Shown here piece by piece: positions 17,244-25,777 of a stretch of DNA of 64,000 nucleotides; within the stretch, counting starts at the first letter, position 1; the number at the start of each line of letters is the position of its first letter. Origin of the DNA: Wenyingzhuangia aestuarii (GTDB lineage: Bacteria; Bacteroidota; Bacteroidia; Flavobacteriales; Flavobacteriaceae); NCBI RefSeq assembly GCF_011927765.1, contig NZ_JAATJG010000014.1, forward strand, positions 1 through 64,000, written 5' to 3'. The notes under the pieces were generated by a model, which worked only from the letters and a program-made list of their open reading frames with translations, was not told where the DNA came from and did no database searches. The position numbers and the translations under genes were made by a program.

Positions 17244-18416
17244 ATGAATTACATCCTTTTTGATGGTGCTTGTAGAGAAGCATTGTTGCCTTTTACATTT
17301 ACCAGACCTGTTGCCGATCTTAGAATTGGAATTTTAACGATTCGAGAAAAGTGGGAAACTTTTTTAAGATTTACCACCACAACATTAACAGAAGAATATT
17401 TAGAAGAAAAATATCCTATGTTAGAGTTGGAAGAAAACATTTTTATCAATGCAGGTTATTTACCCAATCTAGCTTTTTTTAAGGCAGTTAAAAATTTAAA
17501 GAAAAATCAAGCTGTTTTTTGTGATGATGAAATGATTGCTTTTTACAGTTGTGAAGATCAAGAAGAAGTAGATTTTTCTACTTATGATATTATTGAAGTT
17601 CAAGATGTAAAAGCTATTGAACACAAATGGGATTTGTTTTTGTTAAATGATTATGCCATTCGACAAGATTTTGAATTGCTAAGCAAAGATGAGTTTTCTG
17701 CAGATATTCCTGTTTATGTACAAGCCATCAATAAAGAGCAAATTTTTATAGAAGAAGGAGCGCAAATCAATCCCTGTATTTTAAATGCCTCTTCCGGACC
17801 TATTTATATTGCTAAAGATGCAGTTGTTTTAGATGGAGCTATGATTAGAGGGCCTTTTGCTTTGGGAGAAAAAGCTTTGGTAAAAATGGGAGCTAAAATT
17901 TATGGAGCTACTACGGTAGGACCTAATTGTAAAGTTGGAGGAGAAATTAAGAACAGTATTTTGTTTGCCAACTCCAATAAAGGACACGAAGGATATTTAG
18001 GAAATTCGGTCATAGGAGAGTGGTGTAATTTTGGAGCCGATTCTAATGTGTCGAATTTAAAAAACACATATAGTAATGTAAGATTGTGGAGTTATGAAGA
18101 AGAAATTTACGAAGAAACCAATCAGTTGTTGTGCGGGTTAATGATGGGAGATCATTCAAAAACCAGCATCAATACAATGTTTAATACTGGTACAGTTGTT
18201 GGAGTAAGTGCCCATATTTTTGGATCTGATTTGCCCGAAAAATTTATTCCATCTTTTAGTTGGAGTGGAAATAAAATTATAGATGTGTATCGTTTTAAAA
18301 AAGCAATTAGAACAGCTACTAAAATGATGGAATTGTCTTCTGTAGAAATTTCAGCACAAGACATTGCTATTTTAGAGCATGTAAAAAACATAACAGAAAA
18401 ATACAGAAAAAAATAA
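17244..18416 (+). CDS. GlmU-like putative sugar nucleotidyltransferase
   Basis: A 390-aa protein. The N-terminal half begins NYILFDGACREALLPFTFTR, a weak nucleotidyltransferase start with Arg-rich loop (TRPVADLRIGI). The C-terminal half is a left-handed beta-helix of hexapeptide repeats (about residues 165-330: VLDGAMIRGPFALGE, VGPNCKVGGEI). This is the Bacteroidota GlmU-family protein often annotated as a putative sugar-phosphate nucleotidyltransferase. The canonical GlmU pyrophosphorylase motif is not seen, so the exact reaction is uncertain. It lies 1 bp upstream of apt and probably heads a three-gene operon. Confidence 0.8.
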   Translation: MNYILFDGACREALLPFTFTRPVADLRIGILTIREKWETFLRFTTTTLTEEYLEEKYPMLELEENIFINAGYLPNLAFFKAVKNLKKNQAVFCDDEMIAFYSCEDQEEVDFSTYDIIEVQDVKAIEHKWDLFLLNDYAIRQDFELLSKDEFSADIPVYVQAINKEQIFIEEGAQINPCILNASSGPIYIAKDAVVLDGAMIRGPFALGEKALVKMGAKIYGATTVGPNCKVGGEIKNSILFANSNKGHEGYLGNSVIGEWCNFGADSNVSNLKNTYSNVRLWSYEEEIYEETNQLLCGLMMGDHSKTSINTMFNTGTVVGVSAHIFGSDLPEKFIPSFSWSGNKIIDVYRFKKAIRTATKMMELSSVEISAQDIAILEHVKNITEKYRKK

Positions 18417-18417
18417 C

Positions 18418-18951
18418 ATGAATTTAAGCCTTCAAGACAAGATCAAATCCGTGATTAGAGATGTTCCCAATTTTCCAAAAGAGGGAATTTTATTTAAAGA
18501 CATTACTCCTATATTATTAGACCCTATTTTGGTTGATGAATTGGTGAGTGCTATGGTAGTACAATTTAAAGATGATGCTATTGATGCAGTTGCAGGTATA
18601 GAATCTAGAGGTTATTTGTTTGGGATTTTATTGGCTCAAAAATTACAAGTTCCTTTTATCATGATTCGTAAAGAAGGTAAACTACCCGCTAAAACCATTA
18701 AAGAATCTTATGATTTAGAATATGGATCTGCAACTATAGAAGTTCACGAAGATGCTATTGTTCCTGGAAGCAATGTGTTAATTCACGATGATTTGTTGGC
18801 AACTGGAGGAACGGCTATTGCTGCGGGAAAATTAATTCAGCAAAAAGCCAAGGTCGCTGGTTTTAGTTTTGTGATTGCCTTGGAGTTTTTAAATGGAATA
18901 CAGCATTTGAATGAAATGAGTTTAAATACAAAATCTTTAATTACGTATTAA
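18418..18951 (+). CDS. apt: Adenine phosphoribosyltransferase
   Basis: A 177-aa enzyme that salvages adenine with PRPP to AMP. The family landmarks are all present: FPKEGILFKDITPIL (about 19-33), AGIESRGYLFG (about 60-70) and the PRPP-binding loop VLIHDDLLATGGTAIAAG (about 119-136). The length matches bacterial APRTases. It begins 1 bp after the GlmU-like gene and is followed 3 bp later by the M1 peptidase, indicating cotranscription. Confidence 0.95.
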   Translation: MNLSLQDKIKSVIRDVPNFPKEGILFKDITPILLDPILVDELVSAMVVQFKDDAIDAVAGIESRGYLFGILLAQKLQVPFIMIRKEGKLPAKTIKESYDLEYGSATIEVHEDAIVPGSNVLIHDDLLATGGTAIAAGKLIQQKAKVAGFSFVIALEFLNGIQHLNEMSLNTKSLITY

Positions 18952-18954
18952 TTT

Positions 18955-21426
18955 ATGAAGAGAATAGCCACTTATATTTTATTGTTTGCTGTTGTTTTTT
19001 ATAGCCATGCGCAACGTGTGTATCGTTATAACGACAATGGAAAAACAAGTACCAAAGAATTTAACTTGATTGACACCAAATTGAATTTAAAATTTGATTT
19101 TGAAGAGCAAACCGTAGATGGTGAAGCTTGGATTCAATTAATTCCACATTTTGATAGTGCTAACAGTTTACAGTTAGATGCTAAAAAAATGAATGTGTAC
19201 GAAGTAAAATCAGAAAATAAAGATTTAAAGTTTTACAATTCAGGTGAAAAATTAAATATTGATTTGTTAAAAACGTATACTAGAAATGATACCATCAATC
19301 TTTATGTTAAGTATAAAGGAAATCCGAATAAAATTCAGAACGATGGAGGAGTTGCTATTACGGATAATAAAGGATTGTATTTTATCAACCCTAAAGGATT
19401 GGACAAAAACAAACCTACTGAAATTTGGACTCAAGGTGAGCCTGAGCAAAATAGTGCTTGGTTTCCTACTATAGACAAACCCAATCAGAAAACAACAGAG
19501 CAAATTACTTTAACGGTTCCTGCTAAATACAAAACCTTATCTAATGGTTTGTTAATTTCTCAAACAGAAAATGCAGACGGTACTAGAACCGATGTTTGGA
19601 AACAAGAATTGCCACATGCACCATATTTGTTTTTTGTAGGTGTTGGAGAATTTGAGATTATTAAAGATGAGTGGAACGGGAAAGAGGTAAGTTATTATGT
19701 AGAGCCTTCTTATAAAGATACTGCTGCGGAGTTGTTTAAAAATACTCCCGAAATGATTTCCTTTTTTTCTGAGTTAACAGGAATTGATTATCCTTGGGAT
19801 AAATACAGTCAAATGATAGTTCGCGATTATGTGAGTGGTGCTATGGAAAATACCAGTGCAGTAATTCACGCAGAACAAGCAATGTTGAGCAAAGGGGAGT
19901 TGTCTGAAAGAAATACTTGGGAAACAGTTATTGCGCATGAATTGTTTCATCATTGGTTTGGAGATTTGGTGACTACAGAAAGTTGGGCGAATATTACGGT
20001 TAACGAATCTTTTGCCAATTATTCTGAGTATTTATGGTTAGAGTATAAATATGGAAAAGATAGAGCGGATGAACATATGCAGAAAACCAAAGATGCTTAC
20101 TTAAATAAGAATCCTGAGAAATTAAAGGAGAATTACGAAAAGCACTTGGTGCGTTATAACTACACTAAAAAAGATGATGTTTTTGATGTGATTAGTTATA
20201 ACAAAGGAGGGATGATTTTACACATGCTAAGAAAGTACTTAGGAGATGAAAAATTCTTTGCAGGTTTGAAACATTATTTAACGACTAATAAATTTAAATC
20301 TGCCGAAGCTCATCAGTTGCGTTTGGCTATGGAAGAAGTTTCAGGAGAAGATTTGATGTGGTTTTTTAGTCAGTGGTATTACAACAGTGGGCATCCTAAG
20401 TTAAAGGTTACTTTAGAAAAGGATTTGTTAGCAGGTGAGCAAAAAGTAAAAATTACACAGTTAGAAAAAGTGTACGATTTTCCGTTGTCTATTGATGTGT
20501 ACACTAAAAAAGGAAAGCAAAACTATCAGGTATTTGTAGATCAAAAAGAAAAGGTTTTTGGTTTTCCTTATAGTGATGATATTCGATTGATAAAGGTGAA
20601 CGGAGATTATGATTTGTTGGCAGAAATTACTCAGGATGAATTGACTACTAAAGAATTGATTTATCAATATCAGAACGTAGCACATTTTGTAGATAGAATG
20701 CAAGCTCTAGAATTGCTAAAAGATCAACAAGAAGAAAAAGAAGTCTTTAAAGTGTTTGAAGAAGCTATGAATGATCCCTATGATGTGGTTCAGGTGTATG
20801 CTATTGAACATATTAATTTATCGGCAAAACACAGTAAAAAGAAAACTATTTCAAAAATAGAGAAGTTGTCTGAAGCTAAAAATCCTAATGTAAAAGCTGC
20901 TGCAATTTCTACTTTAGGGAAGTTAATTAATATTGATTATTTACCCATTTTTAAGGAAGGAATTGAAAGTATTTCTCCTAAGGTAAAAGGAAACAGTTTG
21001 TTGTCTATGTATTATGTAGATAAAAAGACTGCTAAAGAATATGCTAATAAATTACCTAATGAAATTAAAGATGTTATTTATGTGCCTCTGTTAAAAATGT
21101 ACTTAGAAGATCGTAAAGATGAACATGTTACTTTTGTGGCTAAGTATTTATTAACAGGAATGTATTTGATCCAAGATGAGAAATTTAAGAAAGATTTTGA
21201 AGATGCCTTTGATTGGGTAGCTAGTACTAATAATACAGAAGCTATACAGGTAATGACCGATGATTTTGTAGAAAAAGGACTGAGGTATAAAAAATACAAC
21301 TTTAATTACGAGGCGATTCGTGTGTTAAGAAAAGTTATAGACAAACAAAGAGAGGTAAAGAATCCTCAACAGTCTAAAATTATTGCTATTATAGAACAGG
21401 GAATTCGAAAGTTGGCTGTGGACTAA
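18955..21426 (+). CDS. M1 family aminopeptidase, exported
   Basis: An 823-aa zinc metallopeptidase with a signal peptide (residues 1-19, ending SHAQ). It carries the exopeptidase motif GAMEN (about residues 300-304) and the zinc site HELFHHWFGDLVTTESWANI with a downstream NESFAN glutamate (HExxH-x18-E). An N-terminal beta domain and a C-terminal helical HEAT-like region (about 590-823) complete the usual M1 layout. It removes N-terminal residues from peptides in the periplasm. It is the last gene of the apt operon. Confidence 0.93.
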   Translation: MKRIATYILLFAVVFYSHAQRVYRYNDNGKTSTKEFNLIDTKLNLKFDFEEQTVDGEAWIQLIPHFDSANSLQLDAKKMNVYEVKSENKDLKFYNSGEKLNIDLLKTYTRNDTINLYVKYKGNPNKIQNDGGVAITDNKGLYFINPKGLDKNKPTEIWTQGEPEQNSAWFPTIDKPNQKTTEQITLTVPAKYKTLSNGLLISQTENADGTRTDVWKQELPHAPYLFFVGVGEFEIIKDEWNGKEVSYYVEPSYKDTAAELFKNTPEMISFFSELTGIDYPWDKYSQMIVRDYVSGAMENTSAVIHAEQAMLSKGELSERNTWETVIAHELFHHWFGDLVTTESWANITVNESFANYSEYLWLEYKYGKDRADEHMQKTKDAYLNKNPEKLKENYEKHLVRYNYTKKDDVFDVISYNKGGMILHMLRKYLGDEKFFAGLKHYLTTNKFKSAEAHQLRLAMEEVSGEDLMWFFSQWYYNSGHPKLKVTLEKDLLAGEQKVKITQLEKVYDFPLSIDVYTKKGKQNYQVFVDQKEKVFGFPYSDDIRLIKVNGDYDLLAEITQDELTTKELIYQYQNVAHFVDRMQALELLKDQQEEKEVFKVFEEAMNDPYDVVQVYAIEHINLSAKHSKKKTISKIEKLSEAKNPNVKAAAISTLGKLINIDYLPIFKEGIESISPKVKGNSLLSMYYVDKKTAKEYANKLPNEIKDVIYVPLLKMYLEDRKDEHVTFVAKYLLTGMYLIQDEKFKKDFEDAFDWVASTNNTEAIQVMTDDFVEKGLRYKKYNFNYEAIRVLRKVIDKQREVKNPQQSKIIAIIEQGIRKLAVD

Positions 21427-21440
21427 GCTAAGAATCCTTA

Positions 21441-21851
21441 TTACTTTTCGGAATATTCTTTAAAAGTTCCGTCTTTATAAAAAATAACAATCCTTTCAAT
21501 AGCTGAAGGGGTTGTTTTTTTTTGGTCTGGTATGAGTTCTATTGCTTTCTCTATATCAGTTGTTGTTTCTTTTTGAGTAAATAGATTGTTATCTTCTGGT
21601 TTATCTGTTACTGTAGTTCCTTTTCTTTTAGGGAATGTATTCTTTCCGTAGAGCAACCAATCTAAATCTACTTCTTTATAAGTGTCTACAATTTTTAAAA
21701 CAAACTCTAAGCTTGGTTTGTTTCTACCAGATAGGAGATGGGAAATGCTTGATCGTTGTACTTTGATTTCATCAGCAAAGGTAGAAGCACTTAAACCGTA
21801 ATGGTTAAATACTTTGTGGAGTCTATCTATAAATTCTTCTTGGTTTAACAT
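21441..21851 (-). CDS. XRE family transcriptional regulator
   Basis: A 136-aa protein with an N-terminal helix-turn-helix (about residues 8-62: YGLSASTFADEIKVQRSSIS, LLSGRNKPSLEFVLKIVDTY) followed by a WLLYGKNTFP linker and a polar C-terminal tail ending FYKDGTFKEYSE. This layout is common in Flavobacteria. It is divergent from the M14 peptidase gene. Its own promoter and the peptidase promoters share the palindromic word TTACnnTTGTAA over the -7 element, suggesting that it represses itself and the peptidase. It converges with the M1 peptidase gene. Confidence 0.85.
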   Translation of the reverse strand: MLNQEEFIDRLHKVFNHYGLSASTFADEIKVQRSSISHLLSGRNKPSLEFVLKIVDTYKEVDLDWLLYGKNTFPKRKGTTVTDKPEDNNLFTQKETTTDIEKAIELIPDQKKTTPSAIERIVIFYKDGTFKEYSEK

Positions 21852-21889
21852 TGTAAACTATTTAATTCCATTGGTTCTTTTGTCACTTG

Positions 21890-21901
21890 TTACAAATGTA
21901 A
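21890..21901 (-). promoter_or_regulatory. XRE gene promoter with TTACnnTTGTAA operator
   Basis: On the minus strand TTACATTTGTAA contains the -7 element TACATTTG (21900-21893), about 40 bp before the XRE start. The flanking TTAC/GTAA arms match the words at the peptidase promoter. Confidence 0.55.
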
Positions 21902-22110
21902 TCAATTCTATTCAATATCACTATACATATATAAATATAAGACTTTACAATACACTAAATAACTTTAGGTAATTGTTCTTAAATTACTAATTTATAGTGT
22001 TTTGCGTGTTTTTAATTAGAGTGTTTTAAACCGGTTGGTTTTTAGTATTTTAAAGGTTTACAGAAGTTAAAAGATTGGGTTAGGGTCATTTTTAAAACAC
22101 CTCAATAAGT

Positions 22111-22159
22111 TTACTTTTGTAAATTACAATTGTAAACAAAACTTGGTTTACTTTTGTAA
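22111..22159 (+). promoter_or_regulatory. M14 peptidase promoter region with three operator-like palindromes
   Basis: TTACTTTTGTAA occurs at 22111-22122 and again at 22148-22159, with the perfect palindrome TTACAATTGTAA (22124-22135) between. Both outer copies contain a -7 element TACTTTTG. The second is 5 bp before the start codon, so it could give a leaderless transcript or act only as operator. Confidence 0.55.
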
Positions 22160-22160
22160 C

Positions 22161-23216
22161 ATGAAAAAAACAGAATTAGATATTTTAGAAAAATGGTATG
22201 CTGCTAATTTTGAGAACCAATTGGCAGGAAGACGAATTTTAATAGAAGATATAGAACCTATACTTAAAGACTTAAAAGCTCCTTTTCAAGTTCAAAAAAT
22301 TGGAGAGTCTGAAGAAGGTAGAAATATCCATCAGGTGAAGTTAGGTACAGGTCCAAAAAAAATATTGCTATGGACTCAGATGCATGGTAATGAAAGTACA
22401 GGTACTAAAGCTTTGTTTGATTTGTTTAAATACATTAATGACTCTGCTCATCAAGATTCTTTTGTAAAGGACTTGTTAGAGACTTGTACTTTGGTTTGCA
22501 TTCCGATGTTGAACCCTGATGGTTCTAAAAACTTTACACGTGTTAATGCACATCATGTAGATTTAAATAGAGATGCTGTAGACTTAAAAGCAAAAGAGAG
22601 TCTTTTGTTAAGAAGTGTTTTAGATAGTTTTCAGCCCCAATTTTGTTTCAATCTACACGACCAGAGAACGATCTTTAATGTAGAAGGATTTAAGAATCCT
22701 GCTACCATATCGTTTTTAGCACCTTCTATAGATGTAGAAAGAACCTTAACAGCGGGTAGAAAAGAAACTATGGCTGCTATTGTTGCTATGAATGCAACTT
22801 TACAGCAAATCATCCCTAATCACGTAGGAAGATATACCGATGAGTTTTATCCAACAGCGACTGGAGACAACTTTCAGAAGCTAGGACACAATACGATTCT
22901 TATAGAAGCAGGACATTATAAAGACGACTACGATAGAGATGTTGTACGTAAATTTAACTTTTATGCACTCCTAAGCGGACTTACCTATCTTGTAAACAAC
23001 GATACCTATACCGATTATCAGCCTTATTTTGATATTCCTAATAATGGAAAGCAAAATTTTGATCTAATTGTTAGAAATATGAAAATAGACAATAATACAC
23101 AGGTTGATGTGGCTTTTCAGTATGAATATGAGGTAGTTAACAACGAATTGGTGAGCAAATTAGTCGAATATCAACGAGGTGGTTTGAAAGAATTTTATGG
23201 GTATCAGGAATTTTAG
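22161..23216 (+). CDS. M14 family zinc carboxypeptidase-like protein
   Basis: A 351-aa cytoplasmic protein without signal peptide. M14 zinc site: MHGNEST (His and Glu ligands, about residues 75-81) and a later NLHDQRT His (about 166-172). The substrate-binding LNRDAVD is near 135 and the general-base Glu probably lies in LIEAGHYKDDY. Family members cleave C-terminal residues or deacylate amino acids; the substrate is not resolvable. The frame extends 18 bp upstream, but ATG at 22161 fits best. Transcription appears to be under the divergent XRE regulator. Confidence 0.8.
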   Translation: MKKTELDILEKWYAANFENQLAGRRILIEDIEPILKDLKAPFQVQKIGESEEGRNIHQVKLGTGPKKILLWTQMHGNESTGTKALFDLFKYINDSAHQDSFVKDLLETCTLVCIPMLNPDGSKNFTRVNAHHVDLNRDAVDLKAKESLLLRSVLDSFQPQFCFNLHDQRTIFNVEGFKNPATISFLAPSIDVERTLTAGRKETMAAIVAMNATLQQIIPNHVGRYTDEFYPTATGDNFQKLGHNTILIEAGHYKDDYDRDVVRKFNFYALLSGLTYLVNNDTYTDYQPYFDIPNNGKQNFDLIVRNMKIDNNTQVDVAFQYEYEVVNNELVSKLVEYQRGGLKEFYGYQEF

Positions 23217-23281
23217 TTTATATTATCGTTAAGAATTCCTATATTTAGTTTGTAAAACATCAATAATTTTTTAAAATATTG

Positions 23282-23289
23282 TATTTTTG
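23282..23289 (+). promoter_or_regulatory. lrp-like gene -7 element
   Basis: TATTTTTG, matching TAnnTTTG, 40 bp upstream of the regulator start. Confidence 0.5.
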
Positions 23290-23329
23290 TCACTTATAAA
23301 ATTATAGAAAGTAAAGTACTCATTAAGCC

Positions 23330-23809
23330 ATGAAAAAACATCATTTAGACGATATAGATCACCAAATATTAGATATGTTGATCGAAAATGCAAGAACACC
23401 TTTTACCGATATTGCTAAAAAGCTACTGGTGTCTGCAGGAACCATTCACGTACGTGTTAAAAAAATGGAAGATGAGGGAATCATCAAAGGATCTACTTTA
23501 ACATTAGACTACGAAAAAATGCAATACAATTTTATTGCTCACGTAGGTTTGTTTTTAGAAAGTAGTTCTAAGATTAGAGGAGTTTTACAAGCTTTAGAAG
23601 ATATTCCAAACGTAACTGTAGCCTATATTACTGCAGGTAAATACAACATCTTTTGTAAAATTAGAGCAAAGGATACCAACCAAGCTAAAGACATTATCTT
23701 TCAAATAGATGATATTGACGGTGTAAGAAGAACCGAAACAATGATTTCTATGGAAGAAAGTATCAACGATAAGAAAAGAATGATGCACGCAATTTTTAAA
23801 GATTATTAA
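23330..23809 (+). CDS. Lrp/AsnC family transcriptional regulator
   Basis: A 159-aa regulator. The N-terminal winged helix (about residues 5-60: DIDHQILDMLIENARTPFTD, LLVSAGTIHVRVKKMEDEGI) is followed by the AsnC ligand-binding domain (about 68-145). It controls amino-acid related genes in most bacteria; the effector is unknown. It is monocistronic with its own -7 element and a strong terminator 22 bp after the stop. Confidence 0.92.
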   Translation: MKKHHLDDIDHQILDMLIENARTPFTDIAKKLLVSAGTIHVRVKKMEDEGIIKGSTLTLDYEKMQYNFIAHVGLFLESSSKIRGVLQALEDIPNVTVAYITAGKYNIFCKIRAKDTNQAKDIIFQIDDIDGVRRTETMISMEESINDKKRMMHAIFKDY

Positions 23810-23830
23810 TTGTTTTTATTCTTTGTAAGG

Positions 23831-23866
23831 AAACACCTTAGTAATCTACTACTAAGGTGTTTTTTT
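23831..23866 (+). terminator. Intrinsic terminator
   Basis: An 11-bp stem (ACACCTTAGTA / TACTAAGGTGT) followed by T8, after the Lrp-type gene. Confidence 0.88.
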
Positions 23867-23885
23867 ATATACTGTATTTACTTAT

Positions 23886-25073
23886 ATGCTTGATCAACCC
23901 AAACAGGTTTCCCTTACTAATTCACTTACATTTGCCTATTCTTTCTCTATACAGAGTTTGGAGCGTGATTGGTTACAAACTAAGGTTGACACTATTTATT
24001 TACAGCCTAGTTATTTAAAAGCTTTAGAAAACAGTCTATCGGACAAGGTTACTTTTATATATGTAGTTGTTTATCAAGACAAGCTACCTATAGGGGTTGT
24101 TTACTTTCAGTGGATTCGTATTGGAGGTGATTTTTTTACACAAGAGAAGTTTCCTAAGGAAATACATTCTAAGCTTACTTCTAGTGTATTAAAACGAGTT
24201 AAAGGAAGTCTTTTGTTGTGTGGTAATTTTTTTGCTACTGGAGTTCATGGATTTTATTTTAATTCAGACCTTCCCACATCTACATTATCACTACTTGTTA
24301 AAAAAATAAAGAAGCAACTTTGTGCTTCTAAAACCATAGCACATGTAAAGTTTGTGATGTATAAAGAGTTTTGGTTAAACCAAGACGTTGCTTTGCAAGA
24401 AAACCTCCTTGAAACGCATGCCTGTTTTCAGATTGATGTAAATATGGTTCTTGAAATCAAAGAGCAGTGGACAGGTTTAGATACATATTTAGAGAGTATG
24501 ACAACTAAATATAGAACCAGAGCTAAGAGTGTTTATAAAAAAACAGCAGTAGTAAGCAGTAAAGAATTTTCGGCCAAAGAGATTCAGGAAAACTTTAGCA
24601 TCATTCAACGCTTGTATCAGTCGGTACTAGACACGGCAAGTTTTAATATGGTAGAATTGTCTGTAGCTAGTTTTTATGAATTTAAAGTCAACCTTAAAGA
24701 GAACTTTATTTTTACGGGTTATTATAAAGATGATGCATTGGTTGCTTTTAGTACAGCCTGTGTCAACCATCATTATTTGGATGCCAATTATGTGGGACTT
24801 GATTATGAGTTGAACAAGGAGATTCCTGTTTATCAAAGAATTTTGTACGATTATGTACAATTGGCTCTCCGTAAAAAGGTTGTAGAATTAAGACTGGGTA
24901 GAACTGCAGAACTTATGAAGAGTTCTTTAGGAGCAGTTCCTAAGGAAATGAATCTCTATATTAAGCATAGCAATCCCTTACTGCATACCTTGTTAAAACC
25001 TTTAACTCATTATGTAAAACCAAGTACTTATGAAATAAGAAAACCCTTTAAAAAGAGTTTTTGTCAATCTTAA
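23886..25073 (+). CDS. GNAT/FemAB-like acyltransferase, hypothetical
   Basis: A 395-aa cytoplasmic protein. The middle and C-terminal parts resemble the double-GNAT fold of FemAB or peptidogalycan-type acyltransferases: LESMTTKYRTRAKSVYKK, then TGYYKDDALVAFSTACVNHH, YVGLDYELNKEIPVYQRILY and LRLGRTAELMKSSLGA. No catalytic residues can be assigned. It is monocistronic between two terminators. The acyltransferase call is moderate; the substrate is unknown. Confidence 0.55.
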   Translation: MLDQPKQVSLTNSLTFAYSFSIQSLERDWLQTKVDTIYLQPSYLKALENSLSDKVTFIYVVVYQDKLPIGVVYFQWIRIGGDFFTQEKFPKEIHSKLTSSVLKRVKGSLLLCGNFFATGVHGFYFNSDLPTSTLSLLVKKIKKQLCASKTIAHVKFVMYKEFWLNQDVALQENLLETHACFQIDVNMVLEIKEQWTGLDTYLESMTTKYRTRAKSVYKKTAVVSSKEFSAKEIQENFSIIQRLYQSVLDTASFNMVELSVASFYEFKVNLKENFIFTGYYKDDALVAFSTACVNHHYLDANYVGLDYELNKEIPVYQRILYDYVQLALRKKVVELRLGRTAELMKSSLGAVPKEMNLYIKHSNPLLHTLLKPLTHYVKPSTYEIRKPFKKSFCQS

Positions 25074-25104
25074 AAGCCAGAGCGTAGAACTCTGGCTTTT
25101 GTTT
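25072..25104. terminator. Intrinsic terminator between convergent genes
   Basis: An 11-bp stem AAAAGCCAGAG / CTCTGGCTTTT with a 7-nt loop at the end of the GNAT-like gene. Confidence 0.85.
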
Positions 25105-25124
25105 TATAAGGTTTTGTATCTGTG

Positions 25125-25622
25125 TTAAGAGAATTGACAAATAATTCCACCCATGATCGCTAAACAAAGTACCCAATACCCAGCATGTATCATTACATAT
25201 TTAAAAGATTTCTTTTCAAACATCGCATTGATCCCAATTACAGGAGTTATTAGCAATAATGCGTTTATAGTTCCGTGCAACACCCCGTGCTTAAAGGTTC
25301 TAAAATTGTTTCCATAGTTGACCATAAAATCACTAATATATTTACCTAATTCCGAAGTTGGTTCTTCAAAACCAGGCTCTCCATATAAAACAGAGTAAAA
25401 GCCAAATTGATGAATTACCATAGGAGTTAGCATTAAGGCAATTAAAAAGCTTGCTAAGTAACACCACAAGAAAATTAGGGGATTGGGTTTGCCTATTTTT
25501 TCAGTTGTCATTCCACTTTCTTTCATCCAAAGAGTTCCCAAGACTTTAGGATTGTACCAAATAAAACCTATTATTAAAGGAATTAAAGCTGCTGTTAAGT
25601 GTACTAATAAATTGAATTGCAT
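25125..25622 (-). CDS. DUF1761 family membrane protein
   Basis: A 165-aa protein with four likely membrane helices, starting MQFNLLVHLTAALIPLIIGF and containing the family's FIWYNPKVLGTLWMKESGMT. DUF1761 proteins are small inner-membrane proteins of unknown function. The open frame extends 45 bp upstream, but the start at 25622 gives the normal family N-terminus. It is monocistronic and convergent with the GNAT-like gene. Confidence 0.8.
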   Translation of the reverse strand: MQFNLLVHLTAALIPLIIGFIWYNPKVLGTLWMKESGMTTEKIGKPNPLIFLWCYLASFLIALMLTPMVIHQFGFYSVLYGEPGFEEPTSELGKYISDFMVNYGNNFRTFKHGVLHGTINALLLITPVIGINAMFEKKSFKYVMIHAGYWVLCLAIMGGIICQFS

Positions 25623-25749
25623 TGATTTAGTTTTAAGATTTCGTGTTTTAAATATACGGAATTTCAAAAAATAAAATCTAAAGGATGCTAAATGCTATAT
25701 TTTATTGGTAAAAGTGGGGTAATAATTTCGTAGAACTTTAAAAACTGCG

Positions 25750-25757
25750 TAGTTTTG
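25750..25757 (+). promoter_or_regulatory. Helicase gene -7 element
   Basis: TAGTTTTG, matching TAnnTTTG, 20 bp upstream of the helicase start. Confidence 0.5.
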
Positions 25758-25777
25758 CAAAACTCATAAAGCACCAT

